DNA from: Lepidurus packardi
Lineage: Eukaryota > Arthropoda > Branchiopoda > Notostraca > Triopsidae
NCBI GenBank assembly: GCA_023053545.1
Contig: JAKZAN010000084.1
Location: forward strand, 78,657 to 142,656
Length of the DNA stretch: 64,000 nt
Direction of reading: 5' to 3'
Part shown: positions 11,858-23,500 of the stretch, piece by piece
Numbering within the stretch: position 1 is the first letter of the stretch
Layout of the letters: each line of letters begins with the position of its first letter
Notes under the pieces: model-generated
Database searches by the model: none
The model's input: only the letters and a program-made list of their open reading frames with translations
Told to the model about the DNA's origin: nothing
Translations under genes and position numbers: made by a program

Positions 11858-12043
11858 GGAGGAGAGACTAATGGTAGAAGGTAGAGCCTGGAAGCTAGAC
11901 TATTATCAAAACAAAAAGGTATATATTTTATATTTTTGTACTGACCTCTATATGATATTTGCCTATCGGTGTTAGAGATAGTGCGAGAATTTTAAAATGA
12001 AAAAATAATAATACGTATATATAGATAGTTATCCAACATAATG

Positions 12044-13936
12044 TCATAATACTAGTTTTGTCTACTTGCTGATTAGTGACATCATGCTTCGTTCGAAGAC
12101 TGCTTACAACTGGGTTTTGAAGCCTAGTTCGACCACGGCTTTCTCTGCCACCTCCGCCACCAATGACTCGGCAGCCTCGGCCAGCACCTTGTTTACTGTC
12201 TTCATGTACACCCGATCCCTCTTCGCCTCAGGGTCTTATGAAGGGAACACCCTCAGGTTTTAGGGATTGTTCAGCTTCTCAGGGATTTGTAAGGCGCGGT
12301 CGAAGTTATGGAACAGAACTTTGGCCTTGGTACGGTCGCTCTCCTTGACATCCTCCTTGTTAACTTGAATGATGGCAGGCAGACGATAGACAATGAACTC
12401 TTTCAGGAAAGAACAGCTCGCGACTGGATTGTCATGAGGCTCCACCAGCATCGATCGCAGATGCGTGAGATTTTCTAGTTTGGCGATCTGCAGTAACGAG
12501 GTGATATAGTTGTTCTTGAACTCGAGTACCTTGAGCTTCTTGAACTTCCGCAGCATACTCAGAATAGTTGGTTCTATCAGGAACTCGAAGAAGACGTACT
12601 CAAATCTAATCTTTTCGACCGAGTCTTGGAAGGTCTGATTGTTCAGTACTACGTCGTAGGAATTTCCGAATATGAACAGGATGCTTTCGTCCTCAATCTC
12701 GGCGTGACCTCCAGTGATACACGTCGTCTTCAGCAGTTATCGCTTCGATGCATTACTCTTCTCCAAAGCGACTATACGTCTTTTCTATTCAGCCCATTGT
12801 GACTCGATCAGTTTTAACACCTAACTATGGTCTTCTTCGGTATCTACTGCCTATCGAGAAGGTGCTTCTGCAGACTCAAGAGCAGGAGCTTTACCATCGA
12901 GCAGCTTGAGGAACGGCATGTACTTCACTACATTTCGGAAATATTCCTGTCTATTTTTGGAACAAGGGTTGTTCTCAAGAGTAAGTTATTTCAAGTTGGT
13001 CAGTTTGACGAGATCGATATTATCGAATTGCTTGATTTCAATTTTGTTATTGGCGAGGTACAGTTTCTCAAGTTTCTGGAGGTGTTTGAGATTGTCGATC
13101 GTGGTGATACTGTTGAGCTTGAGGTTTAACTATGTCAGGTTGACCAGGTAGTCCAGGTTCTACAGCTTGGTGATCTGGTTGTTAGCTAGGTTCAATATCC
13201 TGATGGAGTTCAGCATCCAGAAGCCCTAGATCTTGCTGATTTTGTTACTATGTAAGTCCAGAACTTCAAGTTTCGCAAGGTCGGAGATATTCTTGATGCG
13301 GGTGATCTGGTTCTTGGGCAGCAATAATACCTTCAGGTTATTTAGGACACTAACGTTCTCGATTTCTCTGATGGCATTGTCGTACAGGTCGAGGTACAGA
13401 AGATTGGGTAGTGAGATCAAGTTCTACAGCTTGATGATCTTGTTGTGTTGGAAAGTGAGCATCTTGAGTTTCTCCTCACCTTCAAGGAGCGGCAGATGCG
13501 CAAGCTCCATTTCATCAAGATTAAGCTTATCGAGACTAGTCTCTCGTTCGATAGGTCTTCTGTAACAGACCCAAATATTCTGTATCTGCGGGAGTTCGGC
13601 AAATATGATGTTGCCGTTCTTCTCGACTTTCTTCAGCTATCCATGCTTTAACAGGTATCGAAATCGCTAGTCTTTTTCCTGGAGGGCGATTTCATGGAAG
13701 GCAGCAGTGTAGATGGCAGCGGAGTTCTAGTGTTTCTTCTTGATTTCGGGGAGGTTGCTAATCGGGCCGACGCCAATCTTGGAGGATGCGCTCTTCTTGG
13801 AGTCATAGAGTTTGGGAGGAGTTTTGGCAGGACGGGTGATGGCAGGGGAGTTGCGCTTTTAATTATAGAAGGTTGAGGCTCCGATGGACTTGGTCTGCTT
13901 GTCGATTCCGATGCTGTCGGTCGTCTTTGACATCAT
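12044..13936 (-). CDS. LRRC49: LRRC49 homologue, tubulin polyglutamylase complex subunit
   Basis: Intronless, ATG at 13934-13936 (a second ATG one codon on), TGA 12044-12046, about 630 residues. At least seven SDS22-type leucine-rich repeats are seen: LKMLTFQHNKI, LLYLDLYDNAIREI, LKVLLLPKNQITRI, LEVLDLHSNKISKI and so on. The consecutive QHN / LDLYDN / LLL.KN / LDLH.N blocks are distinctive of LRRC49. The C-terminal part (IVYRLPAIIQVN, ESDRTKAKVLFHN) also follows the LRRC49 pattern. TAG at 13226-13228 and 13130-13132 occupies columns that are Glu in vertebrate LRRC49 (TKIEN, LTELNL), a key clue to the genetic code. Known: LRRC49 belongs to the TTLL1-containing tubulin polyglutamylase complex. 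Inferred: axonemal tubulin modification. Confidence 0.88.
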
Positions 13937-15289
13937 GAGGGCTGCCCGAGAAGTTGTCAGTGAGTTGGTTGTTATTTTTTATTTTTTTGAAAAACCTAAT
14001 ATATGTCTATGTTAGTTATTGTATGCTTAGGAAACAGCAACTATAAGTTTGTATTATTATAGGTAGTTCTCAAGTAAAGATATCCAATGGGGTGGATTAC
14101 GGTCTAGAGAATTACGCATACAACAAAGGGTAGCATAGGATACGTTAGAGCCACAGCTTCTTGGCTGACTATGAGCACATCAGGTTGTCTGCAGGTTTGT
14201 CGTCTGAGATTTGAACAAAACATGGAACATCGGACAGTTAGGTTGGGTTGTTCAGTTATATTGGCTGACTCTATTTTCACCCATGAGCCAAGCAATTAGC
14301 AATGCCCGGGAGATGGGTAATTGGTATCAAGGAGCCTGAGTCTAATATATGTGCGGAGCAACCCAGCTTAATTGCCAAAGACAGAGCGATATTTACCTCC
14401 AGAACTCACCCAAAACCCCACATAGCTGTACCAACCTTCTTCACATTCTGGTGGTCAAGGTTGTCTGCAGGTATGTCTTCTTATAAAAGCATGCCTTCGA
14501 TAACATTCGAAGAATATGGATAAATTCAAAAATAAGCCTGAGAATGAAATCAACACGATCATATTATTGGAACATAATTATCAATAAAAAATAATAATGA
14601 ATTCATTATAAACATGGTTGGGAGGCACAAATGGAGGGCTGTATGGGGGCCGAAAGGATGGCTCGTACATTCTGATCGAGTGTTCTGCTGCTCGACCTCG
14701 AGGTTCGCAGAGTCGCATCCAAAACTGATGCATGGTCCCAGTTCTCACATCCCTATTCCCCATTCCCAAACTCCAGCATAAATGAAAAATCATAAAACTT
14801 ACTTCATTATTTTTAAAAACCACAGCAGTTTTTTCGAAAGATACACCCAAAACTAGATTGTGCGTACTTTAGTTTATTTATACGAGATTTACAAAATTGA
14901 ATTAGATATTTTACAACTTAGTGCATAGGTGTCCAGAGGAAATTGACGCACTTACCAACGGGGAAACACTCAATTCAGTTGGCGCAAGGGAGACCAAGGG
15001 ACCTGTTCCGGAAAGGACTCTGTTAACCTCGGGTCGATCAGTGAAGAGTCAATAGGAATGTGCCTGGCTTCCTGCCCCAGACAGTCTGCCAGTCGGCCGA
15101 CCGTAGTTCTTTACCCCATCCAACCAATTAAGCATATCAAGATATAATTCTTCTAAATGAGCTCAGGATTGTGGTACGATGGAATGTGATGTTGGCTTTA
15201 AAATTCTGGGGTTCTTCCATGGAATATAATCATTAAATATAAAGCAACAAAACGCATACCTCAACTACTCAGACAAAACACCACTCGAA
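13937..15289. other. sparse region upstream of first SelW-like gene
   Basis: I see no supported gene here. It holds the left copy of an ancient tandem duplication; for example, the 14475-14515 segment (TCTTCTTATAAAAGC) recurs at 16233. A short GGTTGTCTGCAGGT motif occurs twice (about 14182 and 14459). About 420 bp between 14520 and 14930 has no counterpart in the right copy. Confidence 0.6.
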
Positions 15290-15559
15290 ATGCATAAAAA
15301 TAGTAAGAAGATCACTAAAATCAAAATCGAGTACTCCTCGTGCTGCGGTTTGATTGCTAAAAAAGTTTAAAGTCGTCTCGAAGAATAATTCGGTTCAGCC
15401 CAGATTGTTTTGTAGTTCGTTGACCGGGGCTGCGCACATTGCAGTATCTCTGCTTCGGTTGGCGTCCCAGGGCAGATGTTTGCAGTCGGTAGTTACCATA
15501 CGAATGATGAGGATTTGATCTCTGGTGCGATCGAAAAAATGAAGAAACTGATCTACTGA
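15290..15559 (+). CDS. small SelW/Rdx-like protein, paralogue A
   Basis: ATG 15290 to TGA 15557-15559, 89 residues, intronless. The fold pattern beta-(SxxC)-helix-beta-beta-helix resembles the Rdx/selenoprotein W family: IKIEYSSCCGLIAKKV, then RLEEEFGSA, ISASVGVPGQMFAVG and a final helix EKMKKLIY. The first redox Cys of the family's CxxC/CxxU motif is Ser here. The reading frame is supported by the downstream paralogue B, of identical length with the same stop. In the block ISASVGVPGQMF the two copies differ at four positions, all third-codon and silent. Both carry a UAR codon in the same column (TAA here, TAG in B). No selenocysteine is indicated; TGA is the terminator. The family call is tentative; coding status is well supported. 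Confidence 0.7.
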
Positions 15560-17067
15560 TGGAAAGGACTGCTACCAAACCCTCGCTCCCTGATGACTGC
15601 GGGAGGGTACATGTTTTGATCAGATATTCTTCATTACCAAACTATTAATCAACCCTTTAATCCCCCACTCTTCTAACTATGCTAAAGATTTGTGATATTT
15701 GTGTTAAAATGTATGCATATGCGAGTGCGAATCCATGGGATAATGACCAATAGATTGTGTACGAGAACGACTTAACATAAATATGCGTGTATTTGTATAC
15801 GATGTGACCATATTATCATTAGTGTGATAGGTGTGTATTCACATGCAGCTGGGCAAACAAACAGAGTTGGGGTTTATTGGACGTACAGCTTTTGGTGCCT
15901 AGTTGTGTGCTCTGGAGCTGTAGCTCTATCGGTTGTCAGAGTAAATGGACTCAGCCTTTCATTGATTAGGACTGTGGAGTCCATCTCACACATTTCTAAT
16001 CTATAGAACTCATATACATATGTTTGCCCTACTGAAGAAGCCAGAATACCATCCAAAGAGTTAGATCTCACAACAGCTGATTTGAGAAAAGGCGTTAATG
16101 TCACAGCTGCTTGGTGGACATAGAATTTCTATACTTATGTTGTCTGTAGCCCAAATAGGTCACACACTCAGCAGCCTAGCTTAGTCATGGGAACTAAAAC
16201 AAAATCTTCAAGGCCAACCTTTCTTCAGGTTTGTCTTCTTATAAAAGCGTGCCTATGATAACATTCGCAGGAGACGGAAAAAAGGATGCATTCCTTCTAA
16301 AGATGCTAAGAACTACGGTAGGTGCAAATAAGTTGCTTGTTCCGGAAAGGCCAGTTCATTCCGATTGAGTTTTTGCTGATCGGCGTCTATGTTGCCCGTA
16401 TGTCGACCCCAACCGCTGCAGTGGTCCATTGTCCCTCGATGTCGATCGGAAAAAGCTCAATAAAATATACCGGCCACAAGCAACCCGATTCGACTATACT
16501 ATAGTTTTATAAGGCATGCAATTAAGCATTACACAATATGATCGTTGAAAAAACGTAACTTGCTACAATCGAATCAGGATAAATTCTCATTGAATCGGGA
16601 AATACAAATAGGGTTCTACAGTGCAGAGATACTGGGAAAACCTTCAGGTATTTGTCCTTCGCCAGCATATATGTTGGCAGAGTCCTGGATATCATGGTCA
16701 TCCTGGTCATTATTATCAACATAATTCTTATTGATATTTTCTTGTGGTTTTACTTATTAAATATCTGTATCCGCATATGAAACCGCAAGAAAATATCAAT
16801 AAGAATTATGTTGATAATAATGACCAGGATGACCATGATATCCAGGACTCTGCCAACATATATGCTGGCGAAGGACAAATACCTGAAGGTTTTCCCAGTA
16901 TCTCTGCACTGGAGAACCCTATTTGTATTTCCCGATTCCATTGCAACTTATAATGGAATGGTAATATTACCTTTAAAAAGACAGAGGCTCTTCGATGGAA
17001 TATAATGATAAAATTCAATAGCGAAGCAATAACAAACCCCAACTACTCAGACAAAACACCACCCGCA
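15560..17067. other. region between the two small paralogues
   Basis: This stretch holds the upstream part of the right duplication copy and, at 16592-16938, the inverted-repeat element. I see no other supported gene. An open frame on the minus strand at 15874-16104 has no recognisable features. Confidence 0.55.
16592..16938. mobile_element. 159-bp inverted-repeat (MITE-like) element
   Basis: The left arm 16592-16750 and the right arm 16780-16938 are reverse complements over 159 bp with only two mismatches that I can find, around a 29-bp loop. The 4-bp sequence CATT flanks both ends (16588-16591 and 16939-16942), as a target-site duplication would. The homologous position in the left duplication copy (about 15130-15220) lacks the element, giving an empty site. 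Each arm has an open frame of about 50 codons, but nothing transposase-like is seen. It may be a non-autonomous transposon or a hairpin-RNA source. It lies about 130 bp upstream of the second small gene. Confidence 0.75.
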
Positions 17068-17337
17068 ATGCAGAGACAGGCCAAGAAGATCACTCAAATC
17101 TAGATCGAGTACTCTTTGAACTGCAGCATGGTTGCTGAACGTGCTTAGAAATACTTCCGATCACACTTCGGTTCAGCTGCTATTGATATGAAGCGAGTTG
17201 ACCGAGGCAGCGCAATATGCGAGATTTCTGCTTCGGTTGGTGTCCCGGGACAGATGTTTCGAGTCGGTGTGTACGCACACGATGAACATGCTTTACTCAA
17301 TGATTCCCTCGAAAAAATGAAGAAACTGTGCTACTGA
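17068..17337 (+). CDS. small SelW/Rdx-like protein, paralogue B
   Basis: ATG 17068 to TGA 17335-17337, 89 residues, intronless. It is homologous over its whole length to paralogue A: KITQIEIEYSLNCSMVAE, YFRSHFGSA, VDRGSAICEISASVGVPG, EKMKKLCY. It keeps SxxC at the putative redox site. In codon 25 it has TAG where A has TAA, a synonymous pair if both mean Glu. The promoter region was altered by insertion of the inverted-repeat element 130 bp upstream. The function is inferred only from the fold-like pattern: a small thioredoxin-fold redox protein. Another small alpha/beta family remains possible. Confidence 0.7.
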
Positions 17338-17728
17338 GGGAAACGATTGCTGCTGATAAACCCTAGCTTCTCGATGACTGGAAAGAATGATATGTGTTTT
17401 GATTATTTTATCAATATTTTCATAATCACTCAGCAGTCAATTCATTGACCTCCCTTCTTCATGCTATGTTATCCAGGATTCAATGACCAATTAAAATGTA
17501 CTAACACCACTAGATATATGTATAGATACATTTATTATCGGATATGCTCGCAATATATTGGTCTGACTACTCATGAGAAACTGACGTTTCAAAACCCTAT
17601 ATATAGGTTCAACAGTACTCATGTCTATATTAAATATTCATTCGATCTCAAGTTGTTCTTCCGAGCACGCCCATATTTAGATTCAATAGTCAAGCTAAAA
17701 ACACACAACCTTTGTCTAATCCTATTCT
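17338..17728. other. convergent intergenic spacer
   Basis: This AT-rich spacer lies between the convergent paralogue B and MAP kinase genes. I see nothing supportable in it. Confidence 0.55.
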
Positions 17729-19240
<1,512 letters not shown>

Positions 19241-20508
19241 TGAGGAATTCTGGGTGTCCGCGTATGTGTAAATAAATGTATATGTATATATATGTATATT
19301 GGATATTAAATGATTATTGAATAATAAAGGTGCAATAGTTGGAGGTTTATAAAGAGAAGAGGTAACATTCTAAATGAAGAGGAGAAAAATAGGGGGGGTT
19401 TTCCTTTCTGTCAATACCCCGAATATAATTATTCGTGTTTTTTTGTTTGTTCTTTCTATAACTTATACCTCTGGTTTTTTTATGACCCTAATCCTGCCCC
19501 CCCCCCCCCCGTGTTCCTTCCTTCTTCTTCTGGCAATAGGTACAGAATTACTCTTCAACTACTTATATTCCCTGACTCTTGGTTTATACTTTCTTCTCTC
19601 TGCATTGCTGATACGTATTCTATGATGTATGTGCATCTATATATTGTGCATGTGTCTTTCGAATGCAGGCAGGGTGTTACATTTTTGGGTCTTGACTCCG
19701 AATATTTATACTAATCATTTACTATTTCAGCAACCTTTTACTCCAGTGCCCCTATCGTTCTCAGACATTGTCTCTACTTTTATATTTAGGGTATTTGCCT
19801 AATCAACTATCTTCGATGCCTTGAAGAATATGTTGTTGTCTTTTATTCAGATAGTTTTTCGAATTCAGAATTCGTAACTTCATTATCGTATTTTCCTGAT
19901 AACTACACATCAACACCCATCGCTGTTTACAGTAGTTCCATTATATGTGGCTGGCAGAGAGCTTGTGGTGTTCATCATTGCCTCGCATGAATCTGTCTTG
20001 AGCTGGGAGACACATTTTTCTAAAGGTTTCTGGTGGCAGGGACCGACAAGGGTGATAGGGGTATAATGGATAAAACTAGGCCAGTGCCACTAAATCAAAT
20101 AAGGGTAATGGCCCAGGATCTGGAAATAGAAGAAGCAGCGAATGAGTTGTAGAATCCAATAAGAGTCATTGGCTATAGCAACACTATTCCAATGCCTATT
20201 TTATCAAACGATAACAAAAAACCCATACTTCTATTTTGTACTATAGCCCCAAAACTATTCATTCATTACTTATGTTTCGCCATAAAAACACCCAGACAAG
20301 GATTGGACTATTTTATATGCATACCCATATATTTATATATACTCATTTAACAGCGAAATAAACACCCCATCCATAAAAATGATAGAGCTGTTAGCTGCTC
20401 CTCGCGATTTAGAAGAGAACATTGCAATGTGTATGTGCCTATAATCAATATTAATAAAAGCTATAATAGCTCTACCTCTTTAATAGCCATTGTTGAACAC
20501 TTAAAACA
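19241..20508. other. divergent intergenic region with poly-C tract
   Basis: This spacer of about 1.3 kb lies between divergent MAPK and midasin genes. It is AT-rich, except for a run of 14 cytosines at 19497-19510 (a 14-G run on the other strand). I see no supported gene or structured RNA. Confidence 0.55.
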
Positions 20509-23500
20509 ATGAAAAGACCTGGCCCTACGACCATCACACAACATCATTCTTCTGCATAACCTGTCTTCCAGGAGGCTCTCAACTCCTTCCTCCGCAGTCC
20601 CCCCTCTCATCATTACCTGGATTCCCCCGTCCTCCGATGGGACTCCTATCTACTCCGTCCCTTCATCCAATATCTTTCCCAACAACGTCTACTTCATCTT
20701 CAGACCAAGTCCCTACAGACTGCTCTCCAAATTGAGGAGTTCGCAGCCACGGCACTCTTCTACATTCCGTCACTCGTAGAAATCGGCAGCCAGGCATTCA
20801 CTAACTTCTAGATGCCCTGCCTGCACAATATAAAAAATGGACACGATCCCGCAAATCTCCATAACAATGTCTACGACGAGTTGCTTAATAGAAAACTTAA
20901 AATACTGAATGTGCTGATGATGTCAGGCAGTCCGCAAGAAGGATTCTACTTTCCGGTTCAAGTGCTAGGAATCACGTAGTCGCCCAGATTGAACACAGCC
21001 ATGCACCGAGTATATTGGGCCAACGTCCTAAAAGGACTTTCGCGAGGAGAAAGACAACTCGAGTATAATAAACTGACAGCAGGTATGGCACAAGAAGCTG
21101 TGGAGGATGCTGAGTCGTTCGCAGCTGTCCAGAATCTGAGAGATTTTTTGTTCGAACTCCAGACTAACAAGCAGGCGATCCATAAACTGCGGGAAGAGCC
21201 GATATTCATAAATATCCGCGATCTGCCTCCGCCTACTGATTGTGCGAGAGTGGAAAGAGCCCGTGAGCTCCTCTACTGCCACCGGTTCGTGGTGATTAGG
21301 AGTCCAGAACAGTGCCTGCCTCCTGGACTACTTCGATAGTAATAGCAACGAGGTGCCCCTTTGTAAATATGGATTGACAAGTCCATCTAATACAACTCCC
21401 TGATCGGCAACTATGTCTGCACTGAGAGATTCGGGGAGTTCAAATGGATGAAAGGACCACTAATGTACGCCCTCGAGCAGGGACTCGTCCTGATTCTTAA
21501 CAACTTCCAACAGGCCAGCAACTAACTCGTTGTAGCCATCAAGAACATCGTCAAAAATGGATACCTGTACATCCAGAACATCGATACAAAAGTATACGCG
21601 GAGGTAGGTTTCCGAATAATCGGACTCCTGACCCCGGAGAAAGGAGCCTCAGTGAAAGACATTCTCGGTGGAGTGGATGCAAACATCATCGTTGATGTCG
21701 AGGAAAGAGATCCTACACAGCTCTTTGAAACAGTAGTCACTAGAGAACAGTCACTTGAGTACATTCGGGAAATATTTACGAAGAACAGAGCTCTAGGGTA
21801 TAACAAATTAGAAAAGTTGTGGAATAGGATCAAGCTGAGAAGAGCCCAGCTACTCGACAGGGAGGAGGAGTATAAGGTTAATAATATCTGGGAAGGACAC
21901 CTCACAGAATCCTTCAAGTAACTGGTTGAAGAGGAACTTGAGGAGGTCAAGAATATCTATAAACCCAAAATCGTAGAGTTCCTTAAGTCTGCCAGACAGA
22001 TTGAATTGGGAAGAGGGGTCATTCCCATCGTGCCTCAGAATCATTCTTCCCAGTCTACTCCGTAACTCGTCCATACCCCATACTCCCTCAGGATTCTCGA
22101 GAAACTCCTGGTGAGCATCACCCTCAATGAGTCTGTGCTTTTATCAAGCTAGACAGGCTGTGGTAAAACCACTCTAGTCCAGTACTTAGCAAGTCTTATG
22201 AACAAAAAGCTCTACGTCTTCAACATGAATCTGGGAAGTGACGTGAGTGACCTCGTCGGAGGATTTAGACCTATCGATGCCAAACTCATGCTTCGCAAGC
22301 TTTATCTTAAATTCGTGAAGCACTTCTTGAGAGTTCCTTCTGACAAGGACAACTCACTATTTCTGCAAAGTTTGCAGAGGTTGTGTGATGAAGGCAACTA
22401 CAAAAGACTGTTGGATTCGATGCTGGCCTCGATCGAGAAAATACAGCCGCGTGTGACTGACCAGAAATAAAGTGACAAGTGGATTAAGCTCAAGGTTTCC
22501 TTGATGCGACTCCGGGAGAATGTGGACAAGCTCGAGAGCAACCTCGTGTTCAGCTTTGTCGAAGGAAACCTACTTAAATGCATCAAGGAAGGGAACTGGA
22601 TACTGATCGATGAAATCAACTTGGCCGGCAACGAGATGCTACAGAAACTAGTCCCTCTAATATCAGGAAAAAGCATCACTCTATACGAGAAAGGTGACTT
22701 GAAGACAGTCACAAGACACGAGTCTTTCAGGATCTTCGGATGCATGAACCCAGGGAATGACTTTGGTAAAAAGGCTCTCCCCAAGAATCTTGAAGAGAGA
22801 TTTACAGTCCTCCATTTACCTGAACCCGACAGACATGATGTCGAATTGCTGATTTCGAAAAAGTGTCCTAGTCTTCTTCCTAAAGTGAACGAGCTTGCTA
22901 ACCTCTATTTTGAACTCAAGAAGAAGAAAACAGTATCTTTGAGAAACCTGGCTAGAGCCCTTAACTACATCAATCGCAACACTGAAGTCTATGGCCATCC
23001 TAGAGCAGTCTTCGATGGTCTGGTTTTAGGGTTCGGGGAGAAAACATTATTGGAGCAAAAGTATAAGCCTAAATAACAACCCATTAAGAAGGTCGAAGGA
23101 TACGTCGAAATCCTGGGATTCAATGTCAAAAAAGGTCAGTATACACCTTAATCCCACGAAATTACTGAGTTCAAGCTGACCAAGAAATTCGAAGAGCATC
23201 TTGGAGACCTACTGAGAGCTATTTCAGGTACAGAATTACCCGTGCTTCTAGAAGGACCTACCTCTGCTGGAAAGACGTCGATGATTAGATACATCGCCAA
23301 TCTCTCGAACCATAAATGTCTGAGAATCAACAACCACGAGCATACTGACGTTGAAGAGTATCTGGGAACTTACTATCCCAGCAAGTAAGGCAAGTTGGTT
23401 TTCAGAGAAGGTCCTCTAGTCCAGGCAGTGAGAAATGGATACTGGCTGATTCTGGACGAACTTAACCTAGCTCGATCCGAAATTCTGGAATGTCTGAACA

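Larger units (their letters stand above)
14100..17400 (+). repeat. diverged tandem duplication, period about 1.76-1.78 kb
   Basis: Two diverged copies carry the same small gene plus flanks. Matching landmarks are 14475/16233, 15221/16997 (GGAATATAAT) and 15533/17311 (GAAAAAATGAAGAAACTG). These give offsets of about 1758, 1776 and 1778 bp. Indels between the copies include a 347-bp inverted-repeat element present only in the right copy. The coding parts are far better conserved than the flanks. Confidence 0.8.

Noticed and set aside
15874..16104. Minus-strand open frame between the small paralogues
   Set aside because: It has no counterpart in the other duplication copy and no motif.
19497..19510. 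Poly-C run as a functional G-quadruplex promoter element
   Set aside because: A single 14-base homopolymer is more simply a slippage tract; no partner motifs are seen.
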